64,000 nt of DNA, taken from Pyronema omphalodes (taxonomy: Eukaryota; Ascomycota; Pezizomycetes; Pezizales; Pyronemataceae). Below the pieces are notes generated by a model. It saw only the letters and a list, made by a program, of their open reading frames with translations, searched no databases and was not told the DNA's origin. Position 1 is the stretch's first letter; the number at the start of each line of letters is the position of its first letter. The translations under genes were made by a program, and so were the position numbers. The stretch lies in contig JAJJXM010000030.1 of NCBI GenBank assembly GCA_024516155.1, forward strand, positions 1 to 64,000. Reading direction: 5' to 3'. Of the stretch, positions 21,101-30,140 are shown in pieces.

Positions 21101-22028
21101 GTCGTCTATCAAGGGTATTCGATGATCCTGATGGCGGTGGGGGGGTTGTGAGCTATTCCCCTTTTCCGTAAAGACCCTCAGATAGTCATGGTATTCCTCT
21201 GGACAACATCCTCGGGTTTTGGTTTGTTGGGAACATTCTCGTTTATGACTCCTTGGGGTTTCTCGCTTGAGGTCTCGGCTATTTCGTAGTATTCGTCGGG
21301 AGCGGGAGGTTGTTGGAGCGTGAGGGTGTTCTGGATATCTCCACTCGTGCCCTCCTCTGGTTTTCCTTCTTGGTCGTGAACAAGACAAATGTCGTCATTT
21401 TTGCTGGGGTACTCGTCACTGTCTTCAGTACTTCGGTCCAGGCTGCGGTTTCTTTTTGGGTTGAAATTGCGTTGGTACTGTCGGATTGCTGCTTCCTCCG
21501 GGACAGTTTTGGCGTGGGGGGACAGATCCAAGCATTCCCTTGCACCTTTTTCAGAGTCGAAGGTTACCTTTCCTTCCTTCCAATCAATGTTCGGGTTGTG
21601 TTTTTTCAGCCATGGCAACCCTACGATGATGGGGAAATTGCCTATGGTGATACAGTGTAGTTTGATTCGTTCGTGGTGATTGTTTATGGTCAACCACACG
21701 GTGGTGTCGTGTGTGACTGGTCCGCTAGCAATTTCCCTCCCATCTACGGTTAATACTCTTCGTACTATTGTCTTTTTATCAAGGGGGAGTTTGAGTTTTC
21801 CGGCGTAGTCTTTTTCTATGAAGTTTTCGGTAGCCCCGCAGTCTACCATAGCCGTAGTTTTATGTGTCTCTTTGTTTTTTCCTTGAATCCTGACTTCTAA
21901 AATAATTTCTTCGTCACGTTGGTATCTCCCTATACTTGAAATAATGAAGGGATTTTCTGGAGGCTTCGGGTTAATGTTTTTCTTCCCCAGGAGTGTGTCC
22001 GTCTTCTTTACTCCTGGGGATCCTCTTT
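18150..22028 (-). pseudogene. pol of element C (protease to chromodomain, several breaks)
   Basis: Entered by -1 slippage at 22026-22032. The frame is open through protease (MVDCGATENFIEKDY at 21849) to 21178, then broken. RT pieces at 20714-20932 ([17 protein letters not shown]) and 19016-20683 (YLDDILIYSDG, RNase H ETAASDYAIGAV, integrase HHNALTAGHPGRA...CDMCKRIK, MDFITGLP) remain. The first RNase H Asp lies in an altered context (ETAASDY for usual TDASDY). The integrase middle is degraded at 18700-19015. The C-terminal part at 18150-18695 keeps the GPY-like region and a chromodomain (EWEVEEITDSR, YRVKWKGFHNEDKAWYP). Related to but clearly distinct from family 1. Confidence 0.88.
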
Positions 22029-22032
22029 TCCC
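21984..22032 (-). promoter_or_regulatory. Gag-pol -1 frameshift signal with 11-bp stem (element C)
   Basis: On the minus strand the heptamer G_GGA_AAA (22032-22026) is phased tcG GGA AAA in gag. A 5-nt spacer follows, then a perfect 11-bp inverted repeat TCCCCAGGAGT / ACTCCTGGGGA (arms 22020-22010 and 21994-21984) with a 15-nt loop. The gag stop TAA lies at 22010-22008, at the start of the loop. After a -1 slip the frame is open into protease. Heptamer, spacer and stem match the known layout of -1 frameshift sites. Confidence 0.78.
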
Positions 22033-22952
22033 GATTCGTCGGTTTCCTCACTTTCGTCCATGGTGGTTTCTGCGGCTCGGAAAGGTGTCTTTGGAGGAAA
22101 AGGCTTTTTGTTGGGACAGCGGGCAGAGAAGTGCCCGGTCTTTCCACACTGGAAACACTCATTATTCTTTCGTCGTCGTTCTTCCTCGAGTCAATCCCTG
22201 CCTCGGGATCTTCGAGTTGCGTCGAGTTCCATTGGGGTGGGTTCGCGTAGCACGTTATGGTGAGTTCGTGAGTACGGGGTAGAGTTCTCTCTAAAGTCCC
22301 GGTAATACGGAGGGTCACTTCGGGTTCGAAGCGTGCGGAAGTTGAAGAGCCGGTTATCAAGGGCGATGGATTTGTTGACATAATCCGTGATGTTCCGGGG
22401 TTTTTCGTCAAGGAGAGCGAGTTGCTTCTGGACTTCCATGTTCAATCCATCGTGGAAGTGATCGATATACATGGCCTCGTTATAGTCCAAGTCTGCCATG
22501 ATTCGTTGGAAGTCCGCCCAGTATGCAGCTGCGGAACGATTCCCCTGCTTGATCGTCTTGAACTTTCGGCGAGCCACCTCTTTACTGTCTGCTTCCCCAA
22601 ATGCCCTAGTGATGGCGGTTTTGAATTCCGCCCAAGTCGCATACTTGCTAACCCCCTCTCGCATGGATGGTTCAATCCAGGACCATGCGTTTCCTCTGCA
22701 TCTGGCGCTGGCATAATTGACCTTCTTGCTGTCTTGTTCAAATTTATTTGCCTCGCAATTGAATTTGAATTCGCATTGGATGAGGAATGCCCGTAACTTC
22801 GATCTCTGGCCGTAGTACAGTTCCGGGTCTTCTATTTTCGGCTGGCCAGATAGAGGAGGTTGGTAGAGCTGTTGTAGGAGCATTTGGAGTTGGTCCGTTG
22901 TCATTTGGACCGCCGAGAAGGGGGGTCCCGGGTTTCCGAGCGGAGTTGACAT
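22008..22952 (-). pseudogene. gag of element C (one nonsense codon)
   Basis: The frame is open from just inside the primer site, but the first ATG is 22952 (MSTPLGNPG), giving about 314 residues. The capsid domain is recognisable: LRAFLIQCEFKFN, YASARCRGNAWSWIEP, ITRAFGEADSKEVARRKF, IDHFHDGLNMEVQ. After an in-frame TGA at 22191-22193 (probable CGA to TGA) the same frame gives a zinc knuckle, CFQCGKTGHFSARC. The stop is inside the frameshift hairpin. Apart from that one TGA the gag is complete. Confidence 0.82.
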
Positions 22953-23126
22953 TCCGGAGTTGTTTTGGTCAGTAGCGGGGGTTTGTGGTCTCGACAGGTG
23001 TTCTGGGGTCACGGGGCTTGCAGGTCGGGCGTCTTCGTCGATTGCTTCGCCGAGTTCCTTGAATTGGAAGGCATCCAGCGTCGGAGGGAGTGGTATCTTG
23101 TCCGGTGTTGGGTACCTCGGGGGGAG

Positions 23127-23136
23127 ACGCAATCAA
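23127..23136 (-). promoter_or_regulatory. Primer-binding site, self-priming type (element C)
   Basis: On the element strand TTGATTGCGT starts one base after the 5' LTR. It is the exact 10-base complement of ACGCAATCAA inside the LTR (plus-strand positions 23380-23389), which lies about 37 bases after TATAAAG, the expected transcript start. No tRNA-type TGG start is present. Confidence 0.62.
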
Positions 23137-23137
23137 A

Positions 23138-24085
23138 TGTTAGGCACCACCGGCGGTTAGGCAAGGAGGTAGGCAACACGATTGTTCTTGTGGTAATCCT
23201 GACGAGAGTTTTACAGGAAGGACTTCTAGGAGGGGGATTCTCTAACGTGGGGAAAGGAGGGAAGTTGGGGACAGGGTTGGGAATCTGGGGTTAGGGTTAG
23301 AGGTTCCTCCTATTTGGTGATTTCGTTCACAGAAGGGACGGACGAATCAAGGGAGATGGAGGTAGATGGTGAAAGTGAATTGATTGCGTGGAGAATATCT
23401 ACGTGTCCTATCTATCCCTCTTTATACCTTTTCGTCCCTCCTCTTTTCATCGACGCCCGGGGGTCAATTTCGTCATACCTTCGACACTTCGGATTTCCCA
23501 GCATCCTCCCCGTCCTTCTTCACGCCTCAATCTGTAATTACAATATTTGCTAACTAATAATTCTAACTATTACGTGATGCCCTTCGCTTCCTTTTCCCCC
23601 TTTTTTATTCTTCTATCTTTTCACCGCTCGAGTCCATTCGCGAGCTAAGCGAGCCTCGCTTGCCTCGACATTCCATACCCGAAACCCCCTCTTCGCCTAC
23701 ACCTTTTCGCCTATCTTTTTCCCCACTCTTTTTCCCGATCCATTTCACCGAGCTCGCTTCATTCTGATGGTGAAGCCCCTGTTCGTTCGGGGTTTCATAA
23801 TTCGAACAGCGCAGTTGACATAGCTCGCTTTCTCACGGTATTCTGGTTAACTCCCCGCTCCCTTATTTCCTCCCGAATTCCTCGCTTACATCCCTCATTC
23901 GCTTATTTCTTTTTCTTGCTAATTCCTTCCTGAGGGGGGTGTATCAGAATCCCCAACAATGGTGATTTCTTAGTCTTTCCTGTCCGGGGTAAATAGGTAC
24001 CCCACGGCCACGGTTATTCCCAGTGTCCAAAGGATACCAACCGTAATGGAGGCTCCTAAGAGCATGTCAAAGTTGATTCTTGACA
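23138..24085 (-). repeat. 5' LTR of element C
   Basis: 948 bp, TGTTAGGC...CTTGACA, followed by the duplication CTCTA. It carries the predicted promoter (TATAAAG on the minus strand, near 23420) and R start. Purine and pyrimidine blocks alternate, and no coding sequence is convincing. Confidence 0.93.
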
Positions 24086-24452
24086 CTCTAGGTACGAAGC
24101 ATTCACGAATATCCTCTGATTTCCCTGACGAACACACATGACGGAGAATGTCCACATTCTTCTGGTGCGCATGGATCTCATCGTGGAGCTTGTAAGCTTC
24201 TCTACTGCTCGAGATCCCTCACCCAGACATTGTGCCACCCGTACCTTATGCACCTTGAGGGCTACCCTCCAGTCCAGCTGTTGTACATCAGTGATGGCAG
24301 CTTCCACCTCACGGATAGCGTTCATTACCTCATTCCAGTGGAGATGCAGCATTGCCATGTCGACTCCCGTGAAGGTGGTAGCTGTGAGGGTGCCTTGGGC
24401 GTTACGCAACACCTGCAGAACACAATGGTACTAGGGCGCGTTCTGGTACAGT
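24086..24452 (-). pseudogene. LINE-I ORF1 fragment between element C and Copia-D
   Basis: The minus strand encodes LRNAQGTLTATTFTGVD, NEVMNAIREVEAAITDV and VALKVHKV, matching the pre-knuckle ORF1 region of LINE-H (RNGKGAITATTVPGV, NEILNAMREVDRAVIDV, VKLKVHGI). It continues 16612 once element C is removed. The Copia-D duplication ACAGT ends it at 24448-24452. Confidence 0.78.
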
Positions 24453-24626
24453 TGTTGAAGTGCGCCTAAGGCCCTAGTGCTTAGGTGGAGGTGGACCACT
24501 CTCTATGTATAGGCACTCGCTTGCCCGTCTATGTCTGACTCTTCACGCTCGTTAATACATCCGGTTCCCACCTCCACTTTTCTTCTTCTCGTGCCTGTGT
24601 GAGACCTTCGACAGAGACCTTCGACA
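24453..24626 (+). repeat. 5' LTR of Copia-D
   Basis: 174 bp, TGTTGAAGTG...CCTTCGACA, unusually short. It ends with a doubled GAGACCTTCGACA-like motif. TATGTATAG near its middle is a weak TATA candidate. Confidence 0.95.
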
Positions 24627-24638
24627 GGTTATGAGCCC
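24627..24638 (+). promoter_or_regulatory. Primer-binding site (Copia-D), half-tRNA type
   Basis: GGTTATGAGCCC follows the LTR directly. Its complement GGGCTCATAACC is the anticodon arm (CAT anticodon) sequence typical of initiator tRNA-Met. Copia elements are known to prime with a half of this tRNA. Confidence 0.72.
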
Positions 24639-24730
24639 TTGCGAATCCGCTACTCTTACCGTTATTCCTTATTAGTTATAACTCATATTATTTCTTCACT
24701 TTCCCACTAATCTTAATTACTCTATCCGAC

Positions 24731-25645
24731 ATGTCCGACGAGGTCCAAGAACCCACTGCTTTGAAGTGCCCAATCCTTACGGTCGCCAATTATGCGCAGT
24801 GGAAAGACCCGATCCATTTTATCCTGGCCGGAAAGAGCGCCTGGAATATTGTGAACGGAAAGGAGACGCGCCCTGCTGGCGGCACCAGCCAACAAGCACA
24901 GAGGGATCTCCAATACTTCGATGAGAGGGCAGCCAGAGCTACCCAGATCATCTTTGACCACTGCGACATTACCTGCCGCAGAGTCATCACCGGACTCGAT
25001 AATCCACGGGAGATGTGGCTAAAACTTGAAGCCAGGTTTGATAACTCGAAAACTAATTCTGGACGAAGGAACCTCTGGATCAAGTTCTGGAGATCCAAGC
25101 CTAACCCCGGCCAGTCCATGTCAAAATGGATAACCGACCTCCTCAATATTCAGGCTCCCCTCACCGGTACAGTGTTAGATATCAGCGACACTGCGCTGGT
25201 CAACTATGTTATTGCGAATCTCCCCGACTCCTACGGAGTCACGAAGCACGAGCTCGCCAAACTTGACAATATTGCAGTTGACGAACTTCAGAAAATCCTG
25301 CATGACCACGAGCATATGTGGGAAGCAACTCTAGGATCCCCGAAAGGCGAAGCGCATGCTACGACGACTAAGTGGTGCGACCACTGTAAACGATCTAGCC
25401 ATAACACCAAGGAATGTTACGCAACTCGCAACAACAACAAGCGCGCAGCGTCCTCGAGCGCCGGACCGTCCAGGCCTACTAAAACTTCGAAAAAGGAGGA
25501 TGTTCAGTGCCACTACTGTACGAGGAAAGGGCACCTTGCGACAGAGTGCAAGCTCCGGTCTTCAGCCACAGCTATACGCGAGCGCTACAAACTTCGCTCC
25601 AGCGCGAAAATTGCCGAGTTAGACAACACAGATCTCGGTATTTGA
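24731..25645 (+). CDS. gag: Gag of Copia-D
   Basis: 304 residues from ATG 24731 (MSDEVQEPTALK), the first ATG of the open frame. A copia-type Gag fold (YAQWKDPIHFIL, MWLKLEARFDN) is followed by two zinc-binding motifs, WCDHCKRSSHNTKEC and CHYCTRKGHLATEC (about residues 213-227 and 257-270). It forms the particle and binds RNA. It ends with ATT TGA CTC at 25640-25648, and the same frame continues without stop into protease. Confidence 0.88.
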   Translation: MSDEVQEPTALKCPILTVANYAQWKDPIHFILAGKSAWNIVNGKETRPAGGTSQQAQRDLQYFDERAARATQIIFDHCDITCRRVITGLDNPREMWLKLEARFDNSKTNSGRRNLWIKFWRSKPNPGQSMSKWITDLLNIQAPLTGTVLDISDTALVNYVIANLPDSYGVTKHELAKLDNIAVDELQKILHDHEHMWEATLGSPKGEAHATTTKWCDHCKRSSHNTKECYATRNNNKRAASSSAGPSRPTKTSKKEDVQCHYCTRKGHLATECKLRSSATAIRERYKLRSSAKIAELDNTDLGI

Positions 25646-25648
25646 CTC
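25643..25648 (+). promoter_or_regulatory. Candidate readthrough stop UGA-CUC at the gag-protease junction (Copia-D)
   Basis: TGA at 25643-25645 is followed by CTC and an open in-frame stretch into the protease. Copia-E has TGA-CTA at the same junction. UGA followed by C, above all CUA, is a known leaky context. A CGA-to-TGA mutation is the alternative. Confidence 0.5.
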
Positions 25649-27280
25649 GGGAACTCTAGCACCTCCCTAACAGCGCAAGTCTTGATCGCAACAGACTCGT
25701 CCGCTGAGACACACACATGGGTGCTCGACTCTGGTGCAACGCACCACTTTTGTAATGATAAATCTGCTTTTCTTATTGATTCTTTAGCTACTTGCAAGTC
25801 CATCAACATTCGCTTAGGTGACAATAGTACAGTCACGACCAACACCTACGGAAAAATCATACTCAATAATCTTTTTCAAATTTCAGCACTATACGTTCCC
25901 ACGTTTCGACTCTCCCTTTTCTCCCTGCCTCTCTTTGATAAAAGGGGGTGGAATATTACTATGTCGGACGGTACTTGTACTGTGAAAGACAAGACCTCCA
26001 AGACAATCATTGTCGCTCGGATGAAGGACAATCTTTACAGATGGACAGCAGAGGCCATTAAGGAGGACCACGACGCCCTGATAACCACTCGTTCTGGTGC
26101 AGGCGTTGACATTAACTCCATTCCCTCCTCAACCCGAACAACGGTATCATCGAATAAACGAACAAGTGCAGAGGTTGACTTTACGCGTCCTAGTGACAAA
26201 GACCTCCGAACGGCACATAGACAGTCTTTCCGCCTTGAACCTACAAGCAATTTCGAGATGTGGCACAGGAGACTGGCCCACCTAAATACCGAGTCCTTGT
26301 CTAAGATCATTAATTCGACTGATAAAACTACAACATCAGATCATCTCCAGTCCTGCACAACGTGCATACAGGCCAAAAACCGACAGTCTTTTATCCGATT
26401 ACCAACCGAACGTGCGAGCAAGCCTTTCGAACTTGTCCACTCGGATGTCTGCGGCCCAATGTCGACTCCGTCGATCAGTCAACGACGTTATTATATCATC
26501 TATATTGATGACTTTAGTCGTTTCGCCAAAGTTTACTTTCTAAAATCAAAATCCACAGATGCCGTATTACCTGTATTCCAGGAATACAAAGCGTGGATCG
26601 AGTCTCAAGGACATAAGATTCTTCGGTTCAGATGTGATAATGGCACAGGGGAGTTTAACAATCAACAGTTCCGTTCTTTCCTGGCGAAAAACGGTATCTC
26701 GTTCGAACCCTCACCACCCTTCACACAACATAAAAACGGAACTGCCGAGAGATTCATTCAGACAATCAACGGCAAAGCACGTTCCATGCTACTAGACGCC
26801 CAAGTTCCTCATCGCTTCTGGGCTGAGGCTGTCAACACGGCGGTCTACCTACACTCGATATCTCCGACTAGGACGCTCAAAGGCTGGCTAAGTCCTCATG
26901 AGGCCCTGTTTCACAGGCCGCCTCAGCTGCTACACCTTCGAAGATTCGGTTGCACGGTCTTCAAGCATATACCGAAGGAGCAGAGGACAGACAAGAACTG
27001 GAGCGCACGCGCGTCACACAGTATGATGGTTGGATACACAGAGTCGTCAAAGATTTGGCGCATCTATGACTTCAACTCACGTTCTGTCGTGCGCGCTTCC
27101 AACGTCGTCTTCTTAGAGGAAAATAATGCCTTCGATTCTGAAGGACGTCCAAATACATCAGAGGAAATCATCAAGGCAATATCTGACTGTTTCCCTGATA
27201 TCGTTGAAGGGGGTGATGAGGATGCGTCAGCGCTCATATCACATGAGATAGACGCCCTCATTCAGAGTATGTACAAATGA
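25646..27280 (+). CDS. pol: Protease and integrase of Copia-D
   Basis: In frame with gag after the UGA. Protease: WVLDSGATHHF (catalytic Asp codon 25727-25729). GAG-pre-integrase: MWHRRLAHLN near 26258, with CTTCIQAKNRQ downstream as the end of the HHCC finger. Integrase core: VHSDVCGPM (near 26437), RCDNGTGEF (near 26631), HKNGTAERFIQTINGKAR (Glu near 26750). Unspliced RNA stops at TGA 27278-27280, four codons after the predicted donor GTATGT (27267). Spliced RNA joins phase 1 at 27266 to 27662 and continues into RT. Confidence 0.88.
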   Translation, partial: LGNSSTSLTAQVLIATDSSAETHTWVLDSGATHHFCNDKSAFLIDSLATCKSINIRLGDNSTVTTNTYGKIILNNLFQISALYVPTFRLSLFSLPLFDKRGWNITMSDGTCTVKDKTSKTIIVARMKDNLYRWTAEAIKEDHDALITTRSGAGVDINSIPSSTRTTVSSNKRTSAEVDFTRPSDKDLRTAHRQSFRLEPTSNFEMWHRRLAHLNTESLSKIINSTDKTTTSDHLQSCTTCIQAKNRQSFIRLPTERASKPFELVHSDVCGPMSTPSISQRRYYIIYIDDFSRFAKVYFLKSKSTDAVLPVFQEYKAWIESQGHKILRFRCDNGTGEFNNQQFRSFLAKNGISFEPSPPFTQHKNGTAERFIQTINGKARSMLLDAQVPHRFWAEAVNTAVYLHSISPTRTLKGWLSPHEALFHRPPQLLHLRRFGCTVFKHIPKEQRTDKNWSARASHSMMVGYTESSKIWRIYDFNSRSVVRASNVVFLEENNAFDSEGRPNTSEEIIKAISDCFPDIVEGGDEDASALISHEIDALIQSMYK

Positions 27281-27661
27281 TCACCCCAACTTTTTTCGCG
27301 TCACCGCTGTAGGACCTTTTCACGGCCACACGGTATAGTCTTTATCACATTATCTTCGAGTCGGATCAGCCTTCATGCTGCCTCACTCTAACTATACATT
27401 GACAATTCCGTCTTGAATGTCACTGTCCCGATCAAGCCTTCATGCTGTCCGGACTACTCTTGCTAGGCGAATATGCCACACACTGATTATCATCAGTTCA
27501 AGGATACTTATCCTGAAATTTTATCCGATTAACACTCCGCTGTGCATCTCCTCACGAGATTCTGCCACGGAATCCCTGTCTACTGTTCTTTCCCTGTTTC
27601 TCAAATTTCTCTCTCTACTTCTCAGATATTCACTTCTTCGAACTAACATCCTAATTCTCAG
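27267..27661 (+). other. Predicted intron between integrase and RT (Copia-D)
   Basis: 395 bp: donor GTATGT at 27267-27272, branch-like AACTAAC at 27641-27647, acceptor TCTCAG ending 27661. Removing it joins codon position 1 (27266) to positions 2-3 (27662-27663) and keeps the frame. Inside it stops occur in the pol frame and a near-repeat GATCA-GCCTTCATGCTG appears twice. No coding sequence is recognisable. Confidence 0.68.
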
Positions 27662-29505
27662 ATGCCTCTAATGCTATGAATTCACTGTCCCTACGCGACG
27701 AGCGACTGAAGGCCAACAGACTAAACAAGTCCCGCTACGAAGACATCGATATTGACGACGCCCTGGCCTCGGCCTTTCTCGCCAAAGCAACTATAGACGA
27801 TCCCGACGAGGCCATAGGTCCTGATCTACTTGACGGCGACCCGACCTCTTACACCGCAGCAATGAAGAGCGCCGACCGGGACAACTGGAGAACTGCGATG
27901 CAAGAAGAATGGAACTCTTTACTGATAAACGAAACCTTCCAGGCTTTCAAATCAAATGACAATGCAGAACCTCTCCGACCAATGTCACCGCCTGATGCAT
28001 TCGACAATCAAACATCCTACAGCGGCATCACTGTTCCTTTTGGATGCAAGCCTTTGAAGTGCCGATGGATTTACAAAACCAAACGCAACATTGACGGCAG
28101 CACAAAGTTCAAGGCCCGACTGGTTATAAAGGGTTATGAACAAGTTCCGGGAATTGATTATGATGAGACATATGCACCTGTCTCCAAGCTAAGTACTCTA
28201 CGTTACCTGCTAAGTTTATCTGCAACCAGGGGGTGGTCAGTCGACCAAATGGATGTCGTCACAGCCTTCCTCAATCCAGCCATTGACAACGACAGGACTT
28301 TCATGTCCATGCCTCCCGGTATCGAATGGCTCGATAAACGCCTATCAAAAACCTCGACGGTTCGCCTGCTGAAAGCCCTGTACGGCCTAAAACAGGCACC
28401 CCGATTATGGTGGGCCCAGATTAATGACTTCCTCATGAAGCAAGGTTTCCGACAAGCACACGCCGACTCCAACCTCTACCTCATGAAGGACGCATTTCTG
28501 CTTTTATATGTCGACGATATCTTGATCTTCAATCTCACGAAACAGAGGATGGGCGACAACATCAAGAAGGCCCTCAGTGCTCGCTTCAAAATGACAGATC
28601 TCGGAAGAGCGACTCGTTTTCTCGGCCTCGAACTCGAATATTTGCCTGACGGAAGTATTGCCATCTCGCAGAGGGATTATATTGAGGGGGTGATTGCCAG
28701 ATACGGTCTTCTTGAGGCCGCACCCACCTCTTCCCCGATGGACATTCACGTTGATCTTGAGAATACTGACTGCGAGGACAAGACCACTGATGAACAGCAA
28801 AAACGTCTGTATCTATCAATGGTCGGATCACTGATGTACGCAGCAATCGGAACTCGTCCTGACATCGCCTTCGCCGTGACTGCCCTCAGCCGATACAATC
28901 AGTCGCCTCTAGCAATGCACATGACCGCTGCCAAAAGGGTCATCCGATACTTGAAAGGTACGAAAAATTTGTCGATTATCTACAAGCGTAACCACGACAT
29001 ACCGCAGGACTGTTTGCGACTCTTCTCCGACAGCGACTGGGCCGGCAGTACGGCCGATCGGAAAAGCGTCGGGGGGTGCGTAGTCCTTGCGCCAGGAGCG
29101 GACGGGCCAATTCACTGGAGCTCAAAGAAGCAGTCCGTCATCGCCCTTTCCACTCTTGAAGCCGAGTACATTGCATGCAGCAATGCGACCCGTGAAGCGA
29201 TCTGGTTCCGCCTATTGATGGACGACACCGAAGCCTGGGATAACAAAGTGCCGACCTCGGTCCGTTGCGACAACATGGGAGCACTTCGCCTCCTCCAGAC
29301 CGGCGTCATCAAGGCGAAAACAAAACACATCGATGTGAAGTTTCACCACTCGATCGACGAAGCTAGAAAGGGAACGGTATCGTTCGAATACATTGCGTCC
29401 AAAGAGAATGTCGCAGATATCCTCACTAAACCGCTGCCTGGACCAACACACGCGTTGGCCGTGAAACTCTTAGGGATGGAAACGTTGAATGGTAATAATG
29501 ATTAA
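27662..29505 (+). CDS. pol: Reverse transcriptase and RNase H of Copia-D
   Basis: Continues the polyprotein after the predicted intron; the first ATG is 27676. RT motifs: CRWIYKTKRN, TYAPVSKLSTLRYLL, DVVTAFLNP, GLKQAPRLWW and catalytic YVDDILIF (near 28508). RNase H: FSDSDWAGS near 29023, LEAEYIA near 29157, CDNMGAL, KHIDVKFHH, then the conserved end ADILTKPLP. Length and motif order are full for copia RT-RNase H. It ends at TAA 29505. No internal stop or shift is visible. Confidence 0.93.
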
Positions 29506-29752
29506 TGGGTTTGATTTGAATGAATAAGTGTGTGTTGTGATTGAAGTATGGCTGCTGATTGCTGATTATGATGATGATTGAATTGTGTTGTTTTTATTTG
29601 GGTTGTTCTTCTTATGGGTTTCTTCACTTCTTCTTTTATGGGTAATTGGGTATTTTCTTTTTTTTATGGTATTGTTCTTGTTTTCTGTTATGATGGATTG
29701 TTATTTCTTCTTATTATTATGTTTGTAGCACCCGTCCTTAGACGAGGGGGTG
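29506..29752 (+). other. Copia-D 3' untranslated stretch and polypurine tract
   Basis: T/G-rich DNA without coding sequence, ending GACGAGGGGGTG (29741-29752) at the LTR. The purine run is the likely plus-strand primer. Copia-E has GAGGAGGGGGCG at the same place. Confidence 0.7.
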
Positions 29753-29926
29753 TGTTGAAGTGCGCCTAAGGCCCTAGTGCTTAGGTGGAGGTGGACCACT
29801 CTCTATGTATAGGCACTCGCTTGCCCGTCTATGTCTGACTCTTCACGCTCGTTAATACATCCGGTTCCCACCTCCACTTTTCTTCTTCTCGTGCCTGTGT
29901 GAGACCTTCGACAGAGACCTTCGACA
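29753..29926 (+). repeat. 3' LTR of Copia-D
   Basis: 174 bp, identical to the 5' LTR as far as I can read, followed by ACAGT. Confidence 0.95.
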
Positions 29927-29931
29927 ACAGT

Positions 29932-30140
29932 CAACCTCCTCATAAGAGCACGCCGGGACCAGAGAAGTGTAGTCTTATAATGGTGAAACTCTTCGTGGGA
30001 GGTTGGCTCGGCACGAGTGATATCCTGTCACTAGTGGTGCCGGAGGGCGGGGTGTGCACCGGGGGCACGTTGTTTAACATATTTTCCACATAACAAAGAA
30101 ATCATTATATCACTATCTAGAAATAAACTTTAATTACACT
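29932..30140. other. Unassigned stretch between Copia-D and the Pogo remnant
   Basis: By position, the first bases should continue LINE-I ORF1 beyond the Copia-D insertion, but the similarity to LINE-H is too weak to draw a boundary. The right part is AT-rich 3' flank of the Pogo remnant. No terminal inverted repeat could be recognised. Confidence 0.3.

Larger units (their letters stand above)
16613..24085 (-). mobile_element. Ty3/gypsy chromovirus, family 2, element C
   Basis: A 7,473-bp element with 945- and 948-bp LTRs and a perfect 5-bp duplication CTCTA (16608-16612, 24086-24090). The LTRs differ at about 30 positions (about 97% identity by eye). Order on the minus strand: LTR, self-complementary primer site, gag, -1 frameshift signal, protease-RT-RNase H-integrase-chromodomain, extra Cys/His-rich ORF3, polypurine tract, LTR. 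Several stops and shifts break the ORFs. It lies in ORF1 of LINE-I. Confidence 0.95.
24453..29926 (+). mobile_element. Ty1/copia element D (complete, recent)
   Basis: 5,474 bp, two 174-bp LTRs that read as identical, and a perfect duplication ACAGT (24448-24452, 29927-29931). Order: LTR, primer site complementary to an initiator-tRNA anticodon arm, gag, in-frame UGA, protease, integrase, intron-like 395 bp, RT, RNase H, polypurine tract, LTR. Apart from the UGA and the intron-like gap no break is visible, so it may be an active copy. Confidence 0.96.

Noticed and set aside
27281..27675. Reading the Copia-D integrase-RT gap as simple decay
   Set aside because: Identical LTRs, no other lesion and precise splice signals with frame restoration make an intron the better explanation. 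RNA data would settle it.
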